The notes beneath the pieces are model-generated. The model was not told the DNA's origin and ran no database searches. It saw only the letters and a program-made list of their open reading frames with translations. Position numbers and translations under genes: made by a program. This document shows, piece after piece, positions 46,801 to 58,800 of a DNA stretch of 64,000 nucleotides (its first letter is position 1; every line of letters begins with the position of its first letter). This DNA comes from Aphelocoma coerulescens (lineage: Eukaryota > Chordata > Aves > Passeriformes > Corvidae), in the NCBI RefSeq assembly GCF_041296385.1, contig NC_091016.1, positions 18,885,497 to 18,949,496 on the forward strand. The letters run 5' to 3'.

Positions 46801-49800
46801 AAGATCTATGAGAAAAAACAAGCCAGTGGATGCCCAGCATTAAGGGAAGCAGCATCACCAATTTGGGGCTTTGCTCGTGCTTTCCGGACCATCCAGAAAA
46901 CAGAAGGTTGTGTTTCATCTCTTGTTACACAGGCCTGGCAGGGGTGGTGTGAGCCACTTCCCTCCAGCAGCATGAGCCTCCTTTGCGGTTTCTACTCCCC
47001 TGCTTTCCACCAGGAAGCCCAGCTGGAGACATGGCTCCTCAGCAGGGAGAGTCCCTTCCCCTGTAGCTGTGGCCCATCAGGCACTGCATATCCAAACCTT
47101 TGGGCAGAGAAGCTGCATTAGCCTGGTCTCAGCCCTGTCCCTCCTTTCCTCGCCTGCCTGGCCAGAGTTTAACAGCATCTTGTTTCCCTCCGCTTGGAAA
47201 GACTGGCTCCTCATTTCCTTGCAGCTACTGCCAGCAGCAAACACGACCTCATTTGTATTATCCCATGTCTGATCCCACCTAATCCTTAATGCAGCTCTGC
47301 AGGCAAGGGAAGCATGTTGCTGCTGGAGCAAGAGGGGTCAAAGGCATGTGGGATGGGATGTGGGCCACGTGGGCGATGGGGCTGCCTAAATGTGGGTCCA
47401 GCCTCTGCTCTCCACTCATTGTGTCATGTGGGGACTTTCCCTCTCCTCCTATGGCTTTCTGAGGGCAGGGAACCTTGCCTTCAGCAGATACTGCACAGCT
47501 CCTGGTGGATCTGGTATGTCCACCCCTCATGAGATGTTCTCCATGGAAGCAAGCATGGGGCTGTTCCAGTGCTGACTCTTTGGGTTCAGAGGTCCTGGAA
47601 GTGTTGTCTATCAACTTGTTTGTGGTAGTTGGGTGGACAAGCCATGTGTGGTGACACTGCTGTGCTGCCTAGGCCAGTAGTATCATTGTCCCTGAGTGTA
47701 GCAGGTGTTGTCTTGCCACCCAAACTGTGCTGCAAGAAGCTGTACTGTGCCCATGGCCACTGCCACTGTCCAAACCTGATGCTGCCAAAGCATGAAGACC
47801 TAAGAGATTTTGGGCAGCTTACTTCTGCCTGGATTTGAGCTTTGCTGCTGGCTTGTATTGTGATTGCTCTGCTTGGCCACATGCATCGTGCAACAAAATG
47901 TCATCTACAGGAGTGCCTTGGTGTCTGCATGGAAGGGGATAAGGTTTGGGGGTTTGAGACATTGAGATATGTGGCAGGGCTTGCTGCCTCCACAGTGTGT
48001 GGAATTGTGTAGCTGATCTGGAGCATGCCATGGGCCACACTGCCTGGGTGGAGGAAGCCTCTTCCTGCATCAGACAAGAGGGCTGGTCCAAGCCCTAGCA
48101 GGAGCTGCCCACCAAGACTTCCATACTGTGTTTTCGTGACTGAGAACTCCAGAAATGCTCTTTTCCTTATTGCAGTGAAACATGTGTTTGTATGGGTGAG
48201 AATCAGTGCCAAATGCAGATTTTATTTTTTTTTTACGATAATAACAACAAAGCTCAGTGCTGGTTGCTGGTTTCCATCCAGATCCCTATGCTCTTGGGGG
48301 ATGTTTTGAGTTTGCTGCATCAGGAGACTTATTTTGGGTTTGGTTTTTATGATGTTTGTGCTGTGGCTCCCGTGCCCAGATGCTCTGCTCAGGGTTTTCC
48401 CATGCGAGCAGCAGGGCTGTGCTGCTGGAAGATGGCCAGAGCCCAGGGATCTGCCTGTTTTCTGCTTGGCCAGGTCACACCAGCCATGTCCTGCTTCTGT
48501 TTTCCCCCATCCCCAGCCAAGCCTGCATCATCCCAAGGCACAGCACTTGAGGCTCGTGCAGCAGCTGTGCTCTTGGCTGGCCGGGACCCACAGTCCTTCC
48601 CCAACAGGCTTGATGATTTTCAAACTTGCCATACCTTGCTACAATGCATTTCTCACTAGCCAGCACTGATTTTTTTATTTCTATTACTGAGCTGAGATAG
48701 GGGAAGGCTGGGCTGACACATGTGCTCTAAATTATGCTGCTGTATCTCTGGTGCTGTCAGTCACGGTGTGCCCAGGCCCAGGATCGTGCAGCTGTTCTGG
48801 CAGCAGGTACCTAAGGATCAAGGGTTTAGATCCGTTCTTGCTGTCACAAATGTTTTATATCTGATTTCTCCTTGAGGGGAGTTGGGGGGAGGATGGGCTG
48901 GTACATCTGAGGAGTATAGGCACCCTGGAGCATTGTTTCTGTGACCTGAGCTTCATCTCCCTGCACCTGTGTGTTGAGGACCAGCTCTGGGCTACAGAAA
49001 CACCTGCCTCTGCAAAATGTGTGTGTGTGAGACGAGGACGTGGGTCACCAGTGCTTTTTGATGGGGGGATGGTGTCTGACAGGCAGGCACTGGCAGGCCC
49101 CAAGCTCCAGCTGAGCCCTGAGAGTTTGCCCCATAGGTTGGTACCCCACAGCCTGTGCTGCCTCTGCCAGCTGCAGAGAACCTGCCCCTGCATTCTCCAT
49201 CCTCCTACATCATGTGAGTTAGGGCAGCTCACGTTTCCTGGTGATGCTTTTAAATCTCTTGGAGAAGTCATACTCTGACCAGGAATTTCTCCACTGCTAC
49301 CATGATAGCTGCTTAGCGTGGTTTGGGCTGGGCTGGGCTGCAGCACATCACTGCACAGTGGGCATATGGCAGGAAAGCTCTCTGTGAGGGCTCAAGGCAT
49401 TTTGGTTAGTCACCTTACTGCTTTTCCTGTGCTCTTCCCACTCTGCTAGGGGTGAGAGGTGTGAAAAGGGAAAAAAACCCTTGTAGTGGAGCTGCTCAGC
49501 ACAGGTGATGCTCCCACCCAGCAGGAGCCTTGTGAGTTAATTGTAGGAGCAGGGAAGCTGAGGCATGGCTGGAGGGAGTCCAGGGCTTTTCCAGAACCAG
49601 AAATCAAAGTGCAGTAGTGGGGAGTTTGGTCTGACAGCATTTCTTGTCCTTGCTGAGCTCCTTCCTTGGAGCAGGTTGTGCCTTGGTGCTGTCTTGGTGC
49701 ATCTCTGCTCCCCAAAGCAGGTAGCTGACTGAGGGAGGGGGAAAGGTGAGCTGGTGGCTTATTGGAGGCAGCTAAAGCCATGCATGTAACTGTCCTGTGT

Positions 49801-52800
49801 GTTTGCAATTATTTTATTTTCCTTTCATACCTGTTTTCCTAATATATGTGTTTTTTTATAACCTTTCCCTCCCTTGGAGACACTTCACATTCATATGCTG
49901 CTGTTACCATCACCCCTCGGTGCTGCCTGGCTCGGAAGGGTGGCTGCTCAGGGAAGGATAGTAGCATTAGTTTCTAAAGCTGTGTAAAGATCCTCATGGA
50001 AGCAATTACCAGATGGATTACCCCTGGCTTTGCTGCTGTGAAAAGCCCATGTTGGGTCGAGGATGCTGACTATATTAACAGCACGATCCCTTCTTCTTGG
50101 GAGGAGTGGTTTGGATTAACCTCCTGATTTTTGAAGGGCTGGGTTGAAAGCAGAGTGTTCAGAGCAGGGATCTGGCTGTCTGGCTCCTTTATTCTTCTCT
50201 CCCTGTTCCCCTTTCCCTTTTCCTTTCCCCTGATGTGCCCTGTCCCAGGCTGTCCTCTGGCATGTGAGATCCACAGCTCCATGGGGAAGGGGAAGACCTT
50301 CCCCAGCCTCTGAGATGCTCAAGCTCTGTGGTTTGGTAGGAGTTTTGGCTGTTGTGCAAGAGGAGCTCAGCTGGAGACTGAGTACAGCTATGGACTCCTA
50401 AGTACTAAATCATCTGCTGCTCCTGCTGAAGCCTGGGAAGGCTGGTTTGACCTTCATGGCTGGGAAGCAGCTCATGTCTGTCCTGAAAGGCACAGAAGGA
50501 AAACAAAACACCGTCTGTCCATGTAGGAACTTGCTTTTGCCACTTTATTTACCCACCATGGCTCTGGGCTCTTCTCAATATATTTGACCTTTGATGATCC
50601 TGGGAATGTGCTGAACCTGGCTGGTGTGGGGGGATACACGGGATGTTGCCTTGATTTCTTTCCCAATTAGTGCCCTTTGTAATTGCTGACTACCTTTGGG
50701 GAGCAGCTCTTGCACTCACCCACGCGCTGGCCGTACAGCCAGCAGAGGATGGCACTGAGTGGTGGCAGTGGGCTGGGGAGGTGGGCTCGTGGTGCGCCAG
50801 TTAATGTGGCACCATGGCCCCAAAGATGCTCTTTGGCATCTCCTGGCACCCTGGTGAGCCTGGAGAGGGCTGCCAAGAAGATCCCCTCTGGCAGGGGGCA
50901 AAGGCGCTTTTGGGAGGTAGCAGGTGGAGAACGATGGAGAGAGCCTGGTGGAGCTGTGGGTATCCCACTGCTGATGGCATAGGTGGGGGACTATTTCCAT
51001 CAGCTCAGGGGAGTTGGCTTGGGAATTGGTGCTCAACTCGCTGTGAGGCTGCTGCCAGTCCAGCACTTTTCCTTATTTTGGTTTTTTTAAACCTGAAATC
51101 TTAAAAAAAAAAAGTCTTAAGGAAAGCAGAGACTCTTAAAACCTATTTGGTTTTGTTTGCCATCCAGATTTACTATTTGTAAACCCATTAGAAGGGTTCA
51201 CAGGTGCCAGTGGACTTGGACTGGCATTGCTCATCCTTTCCTGAGGGCTGTGGGAAAACCCAGAAGACCATTTTTTGACAGAAACTTGAGGAGAGACTGA
51301 TGCAGCCCAAGAACAAGCAGTTGAACTGAGAAGTCCTGCAGCATCCCAGGAGAGCTGCGGGCAGGGGGAGGAGGAAATGACCAAAAATCCTCTCCATCCT
51401 TCTGCTTGACTCCCAGCACAGACAGAGCTAGGTCTTCCCTTTTGTCCAGTCAGCAGCTTGGTTTGTGCTGACCTCCTAAATATTCAGCTCATTATACACT
51501 GTAACGTATAAATAAAACAGAAGCAGGCAGCAATATTCTCCAGGAGGATATAATCGGCTTCCTTTCCTTTTTAATTATACAGGATTTGTCTCCATGTGTC
51601 TCCAGGCTATCCTATGGGCTAATTTATAATTTTAAAGAGTTAAGATCTGTATTCTTTATGCAGTGAGACAGTACACACCTGATTTTGGGGGTCCAAGACG
51701 AAAGAGCATCTTTCTAGGTGGAAATGCAAGGAATTTTGTTGCTGAGTGTTGTTTCTAGAGGTCAGTGGCCTGGATCCTGCATTCCTTTCCATCGTCACAG
51801 AGAGGCAGGAGGTTCTTCAATATGTTGGAGGCGGTGAGGGTCACCATGGGAATTCCTGGGATCTGTCTGGGGTGTGTGATGCTGGCTGCTAGCATGCATT
51901 GCCTGTCCCTCTGCAGAGGCAGGATGGTGGCCTGGTGCTACAGCCAGTGGATAGGAGCATAGTCCACGCATGGAGCTCTGGCCTCAGCTGCCTGCAGGAG
52001 ATGTGTATATATTTTAACCTGGCACCACTGCCAGTGCAGCAGTTGTTTGCTGATAAGTGTGGTGTGAACTCTGAGCTGACTTGTTTTCCTCCTAAGGGAA
52101 GCCCTTGAAAGAAAATTTGGCTTTTCATCAAAGCAGTGAATCTGTCATCTTTCCCTCTGTGCAGCTTGGAGTCGCCTGCTCCTGATTTGCGAATAAACTC
52201 CCCATTTTGGTGGCTGCCCTGGCCATTCATTTTAAAATTCAAGCTTTGGTCCCCTTACTGGAAAAAGCATCAGTAACTCTCCAGTGGCTTTTCATGCTGT
52301 TATATTTGGCCAGAGACTTCAGCAGATTTAAGCCTCTGGAGGGTGTTTTAGACCATGTATATTGTTTACCACAGATACAGACAAGAAGATACACAGATTG
52401 CTGGTTCTAGCTGTGATTGACTTAATGATGGCCCAGATTCCTTAGCCCTGGGTCAGCTGCTTGCACTGAATCCCTGGCCAACAACCTGAGCTGATGCCAG
52501 CTGAGTGCGGGGGTGATAAGGAGAAGATGCTGAAGAGCCTTCTCACACGCCTTGAGGGGGATTTTTCCATCCAGGCTGAAGTTGCAGCTGTACTTTGTGA
52601 GGGTCAAATCATCTTTGAGTTCTTGAAGGTCACATCTTATTCCATGACCCCTTTCCAGCCTGTCATTCCTGTTGCCTGATGCAGTAGGTGCCATGATTGT
52701 GTGTGTGCACCACAGGAGAGATCCAGGCTCTGCCCACACAGGAGCAGATGTTACAGAGGTGGTGAGCAGCAAGGGCAGGAAAGGTGGGGACAATGTGGGC

Positions 52801-55800
52801 TTGCCCTCAGGGTCAAGTGAGAAAATGGGACACTGAGAGATCCTCAGGGACTCGTGCTCCCTGCCGAGGCAGCAGAGGAGGAGGCAATGCTCCATCCTTT
52901 GAAGATGGAGCAGGATGCCTGTGGATGTGCATGAGCAGCAAAGGGTCAGTGGCAACGAGTGTAATGGTGGATGCTCAAAGCTTCTCCAGGGACCCCAGCT
53001 GCAGGATAGGCTTTGCTGGAGAAGTGGTTTGCTTTAATTAAGTATCTGTATTAATATTTTATTTGATTTTTCTTTTGTTTTGTTCTTTCTTCCCCCAAAG
53101 TGGGGTCAGAACAGACTCAAATCTGAAGGTTTTCCTTGAGAGACAAAAAAAATCCCCTCCAAGCAGGGGGAGGTGCTGGTCCTCCTTGGAGCAGGGTGGG
53201 ATCCTGGATCTGCTGTGTGTCCCCATGGGGTCTCAGAGGAGCTGCCACCAAGGTGCTCATGAATGTTGTGCCCAGGTACCAGTGCAGGAGGAAGAGGAGT
53301 TTCACAACCCTCAAATAAACGAACTGCAGCTAAAATCTCCATGGGTCAGAAAACTAATTAGGGCAGATCATGGCCGGGGCCCAGAGCTACCTCCATTCCC
53401 AGTGTGTTTGTGTCAGCACAAAGCAGGGGCACTGAGCCAGTGAAGCACTTAAGCAAGTACTTAACGTTAGGTGCTTAAACAGGAGTTTCTCTCGGTTACT
53501 ACAAATGCCTGGAGTTGCTTAAGTTTGTATTTAAGTGCTTGATTGGCTTAGGGACTGTGCAGTTTGGGGAAGGAGGGTAAGAGGAAGGAGGTGATTTCCA
53601 GGGTCCGTACTGGTTTGGTGCTGAACAGTACTTGATGTACCTGGAGGATGTGATGCAGGATGAGTACAAAGCCTGTTTTCCAAAGACCCACAGGCTGCTT
53701 TTGGCACTACTACATCCTCTTTGGATGGGGCAAAGACTATGGCCATAGTGCTGTGTCTGTCTCCCCCTTGTATCCTGGGGCTGAGGCCATTGGGATGCAC
53801 AGCACTGCTTGCTCAGGGCTAAGCCAAGGCAGTGGGCTCTGGGGTAGAGAAAACTACACCAAACTTGACTGAAGGATCTTGTACCTCGGTGCCCCATCTG
53901 GGTTATTCAAGGATGAGGACGAAAGCGGTGTGATGCTGTCCCACTTCTTTTCCCTCTGGTGCTGCTAACCCTCTTAAGTGCATGTGCTGGCACCAGGGGA
54001 TGAGGCGGGATGAGCCCTATCCTGTTTGAAGTATTATAATCCTTTCAGATGGCATTAGCGCCTGGGCCAGCAACAGCTCTATAATTGAACCTCCTGTTTG
54101 CAGGGGCCCTGCGCTTCAGTGAGACTTCTAAATCTCATTTGTATAATGCCTGGTTGCAATTCCTGCTGAAAGATTGCCCTCTGCCTCCAGTGCCCCCAAG
54201 CCTGCTGAGCACAAAGACGTCCTCGCTGGCAGAGGAGTGACAGAGCGTGACCAGGCAGCAGCGTGCTGCACGGCATCTGAGTTTCCAGAGCTTTCGTGTG
54301 TTTATTGCAGCTTTTGATAGGCTGATGTGATTTTTTATTTCCCCTTCCCCTTCTGTTTTTTAATGCTTGAGTCCCAGAGAATGGGCTCAGTGGCAACTGC
54401 TGGGATGGGATTATTTAGGGATGAGATTTTCCAAGGAGAGCTGGGTGTGAGGGGAATCGAGGTAGAGGGTACATTTGGCTGCTGCCAGACTCCTTTGAGG
54501 TCATCATTGCACCTGCACCAGCAAAACCTGTTTCTGGCCAAATGGGTTCCCTGGAAAACCCTGTCAGCTCTGCCCCCTGGGCTGGCTTGGGTTTGCTGCC
54601 GCCTGACATGATGGCAGTGGTCTGATTCACTCTGGTCTGAAGGCAGAACGCAGCAGCCCCAAAAGGAAAATGGCTTGTATTTTAGCAAAGGCTTAAATTC
54701 TCTATGCTAAAATAGTGCCACAAAACAAGAAAGTGAGTCAGAATCTGCCTTTGGCTCGCACTGCCCACTCCTTGTCTTGCTGGGCAGCTGGAGGCTGGCC
54801 CTGGGGACCGGTGTGACCTGTCCGTCCCCAGTCACCACTGTCTCCTCTTGGGCCAGGCTTTTCACCTGACATGCCCTTTCACTGCTCTGCTGCCTCTGGG
54901 TGGCCAAAGTGCTGCCACAGCACGTTGCCTGCCCGGTGTCCAGCCTGGCCTGGCCTCCCATGGTGGGAGGGGTGCCGGGGGCTGCCTGCCGGAGCAGAGC
55001 ATCCCGCGGGGGTGCCCCGGGCCCGCAGCAGCAGCCGGCTGGGCTCTGTGTTCCTCCTTCCCGCTCCAGCGATCCCTGCTGTACTGTAATCACACAATTA
55101 TTATGCCATTAAAATGTCATATTTGCAGAAATCCACATAAACAAGCCATTAGCAGTTGCCAGAAAATTGTAGTTTTACCGCTAATGACCCATTTTCCCCC
55201 CACAGCACCGCTCCTTTTTTTCTTACATATTATTTTTTCCCTTCTTTGTTTTTTTGGGTGTTTTTTTTGTTTTGTTTCTGAGCTGTGATTTAAGAGGCAG
55301 ATGACGAATTACATCTTTGCACTGAGAGGCTTTTAATCTTTAATGTACAGTTACAGTGAAAAGCTGCTTCTGTGCTTGCTCTGGGCTGTGTGCCCTAAGC
55401 CAGCAAAGGTGATGGGTGGTTTTGGAGGAGGTGCCTTTAGTGGGTCATTTTTTGGGGGGTGCTTTACTGAAATGGCAGAGAAAGCTCTTGGTAAGCCCTG
55501 GTCTTGGTTGGGTGCTGGTGTGAGGTGGAAGCTGCTCTCCACAAGGAGCTTTGTCCTTGTCTTTTTGTGGGTTGACCTCTTGTTGACCATCCCTTGGGGA
55601 CCCCCCAGTGTGGTGTTGGAAGAGGCAACGCTTGTTTGCCAAGAGCAGGCAGCCACCCCTTGGATATATTTTTCTTCTCTTTCCTTCAGGCTCACTGAGT
55701 CTCTCAACTCTTTTAAGCATTGACTGTGTTTCCTATAATTAATACCAGTCATTAAACTTCAGTGTTGAAAGAGAAATTACCTAATTCCAAGAAAAAAAAA

Positions 55801-58800
55801 TGAAAATTTATTACTAGTACGTGAGAGAAAATGAATAGGAGACTTGGAGAGATGAGCCCTGTAGAGGATAAATAGAAAGGCAAGTGGAGTATTGACTTGA
55901 TCCTTTTCTAGTGCAGGGTAATTTGGCCTCTAAAGTGAGTTAGATCATAATAAATTAAATTTAGATTTCTGCACATCAGTTATATAACTCCCAAAACAGA
56001 ATTCTGGTGTGAGGGAGAGGTGATAATACATGGCAGAATTATTATAATGAAGACCTTATCTGGTAACCTGTAACCAATGTGCTGTCCCTGGGTGAGCAAA
56101 GGGGATTTCTCCTGATGCTTTAACTCTCATTCCCTGTCTTGGATCAGGCACAGGTGAGAAACAGGTGAGTCCCTGTGCACAGGCTGGTGAGGTCTCCTGC
56201 CTCCTGCTGCTTGCACAGCTGGGAGCTTTTCATGCTTTCCTCTTCTGCTTTGTGCAGGTGTGGTTTGCAGAGGTCAGTATGCACCTGTGTCTGAGCATCC
56301 TGCTCCAAATTCAGTTACCCTTGTAGGGAGGCTTGGGATGGAAAGAACACCCAGAAGATTTGGACAGGTGCTGTGGATCAAAAGCAAATGACTGACCCCC
56401 AGTATCTACTTCTGGCTGAGAAAGTCAATGCAATCCTTGGTCTTGCTTTGTGGCCAGGTAGGGATTAAAAGAACTCTTTAATCTCTGGCATCTAGTTACT
56501 CTTGATCTCAGGTGTGTATTTAATTACCCAGTATTTAGTATCCACCCTACTGATAGCTTTCTTCAGCCCAAAAAGGAGGGCCTGGGTGAATCAAGGCGGG
56601 CTGGTCTTTCAGGTGGAGATTGCACAGGAGTATTAATTAGTCACTGCATAGTGAACCAGGAATGCAACTCGGGGATGCAATGCTCATCCAGAGCAGGATG
56701 AGAAGTGAATACTATGGGATAAGGCACTGATATTTGCCCATGTATCCATTTACTGCTGGGACCCCAGCCCTGGTAACAGGACATTAGTGGGGTTAGATGA
56801 ATGCTGGGAAAATGCCATCTCAGACCCTGAAGCGCCCTGCCATGTGCCAAACCCCTGCTTCTGCTGCCTGGCCAGAACCTTGCTGCCCTTGCAGCAAGTG
56901 CAGAAGCTCCAGTTTTCATGAGAGAATCCACCAGCCCTCCTACCTGACCCATCAGATTCTTGCCCAGCTACACCCTTCTAGGTGATGCAAGGCTATTGGG
57001 ATTAACTGACATTAAAAAAACCAAAACAACATCTATACACGCACACACACAGCTTACAGCCTTAAGTGCTGTGTGGCCACTTTTGAAAGCCATTTATCTT
57101 CTTATTAAGTTTGATAAAACCAACTTTTATTTTTCTTCACAGCATTAAAATTTAGGGACTGCAGCTCTGGCTGTTGTTTTAGCAGCGCCAGGCCTCCTGG
57201 GGTCATCGTGAAATCTTATAAGCATCAGGCTGTCGGTGGCTCCACGATGTAATCGCCTCACTTTCCCCTGATCTTTTACTGTGGTGCTAAATCATGTTTT
57301 GCAAGATGCCTTAGCAAAAATCCAACATAAACAGCATTTATCACCCTGTGCACGTCAGCCCTCCCCAAAGTCCGCAGGCGGGCTGTGAGCGTCCTCCTCG
57401 TAAAACTCCTGCAGGGACCTTACTGGTTTCATAACTTTCTCCCAGCCTTGAATAACTTTCTTCCAGTCCTGAATAACTTTGTCTCAGTCTGGCTGGTGAC
57501 TTGGGGGTTTCTTCTGATCTTCTCACACTGGGGTAGGTGCTGGAGGAGGTCCTGAGAAGGCTATGGGGTCACACCAGGGGAGGATGAATATGACCCTGTG
57601 TCTGGAAACCCCTGCATCCCTGGAATTTGTTGGCTTTTTGGGAGTGCTCGTGTCACTGTAACCCAGACTGATGTGGGGCATCCTGTGGCTGGAGGTGCCT
57701 GGCTTGCTCCTGTGGTGGTTCACTTGCAGGAGCCAGTGCTCCCTCCTCCCCTTCCTGTGACTACAGAAAATGCACTGCCAGATGCGAGTAAAATCAATTA
57801 CGGGATAAAAATCGCCCTTTTCAAAAGCTTCATTTTGCGCTATTAGCAGGCAAAATCGGCTTTGAGATGGTATGAACTGAGGAGGGGGGAGAAAAAAAGC
57901 AGAAGAAAAGATCAATTATTGGATAAGATCACAATTTTCTTTAGGGCTGAGATGTCTGTAAATGTTTGCATCTCTCAGTGTTGCAGGTAGGCTGAGATCA
58001 AAGAGGTTGTGCTGCTGTAGCGATGAGATCTTATCGGCGCTGTTTTGTGCTGGCTGCCTCAGACACTGCCAAAGGATGCTTAAACCCCCAACAGCTTCTG
58101 CTGCTCAGGGATGCTTAAACCCCAAAAGCACCGAGCCACCAAGAAATGCTTCAACCCCTGAAGATTGTTGGAGCTGCTGGGTAACCCCAAAATGCAGCTC
58201 CTTCATCCTTCTGGAGTTGGGGGACCACACAGGCACATGCTTCCCTGCTGTTCTCCCTGCGGTAGGGCTGAAGTCCTCAGTGGGAGATGTGTGGTGGCAA
58301 AGATGGACTGAAATTGGGCTGGGAGCATGATGGCCCCCTTCTTCCAGAGTCCTGTTGCTGGAGCAGGCTGTGGTAATGTGGGACTGCTCCTATCTGATGG
58401 CCCTTTCCAGCCTGAAGGGTTACAGGGTCAGTGGGTCATGTGATGTAAAATACCTTTGATTTTTGGCTGGAGAGAAATTGAAACCCTTACAAAACATTTG
58501 TGCTTTTTTACTTTCTTGAGACCGTGCTGCTTGAGAAATTGAAACCCTTACAAAACATTTGTGCTTTTTTATTTTCTTGAGACCGTGCTGCTTGAGAGGG
58601 GAATCCACCAGAGACCTGAATTTGGTTTCTAATTAGTCATTTTATTTCAGATTGGCAGGCTGTCTTTGACATGGTGTTTCAGGACCTAAGGACCAGATAT
58701 AAACCCTGAAGGCCTTACGGGACTCCTTGTTAACCTGCTCTTGTGATGCTTGCCTGTGCTGCAGGGCTGACTGACCTCCGGCGGGGTTGGGAGGAGCTCT

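Noticed and set aside
58360..58430. CR1-like fragment (GATGGCCCTTTCCAGCCTGA)
   Set aside because: Only about 20 bases resemble the CR1 3' region and no terminal repeat is present. Too weak to call.
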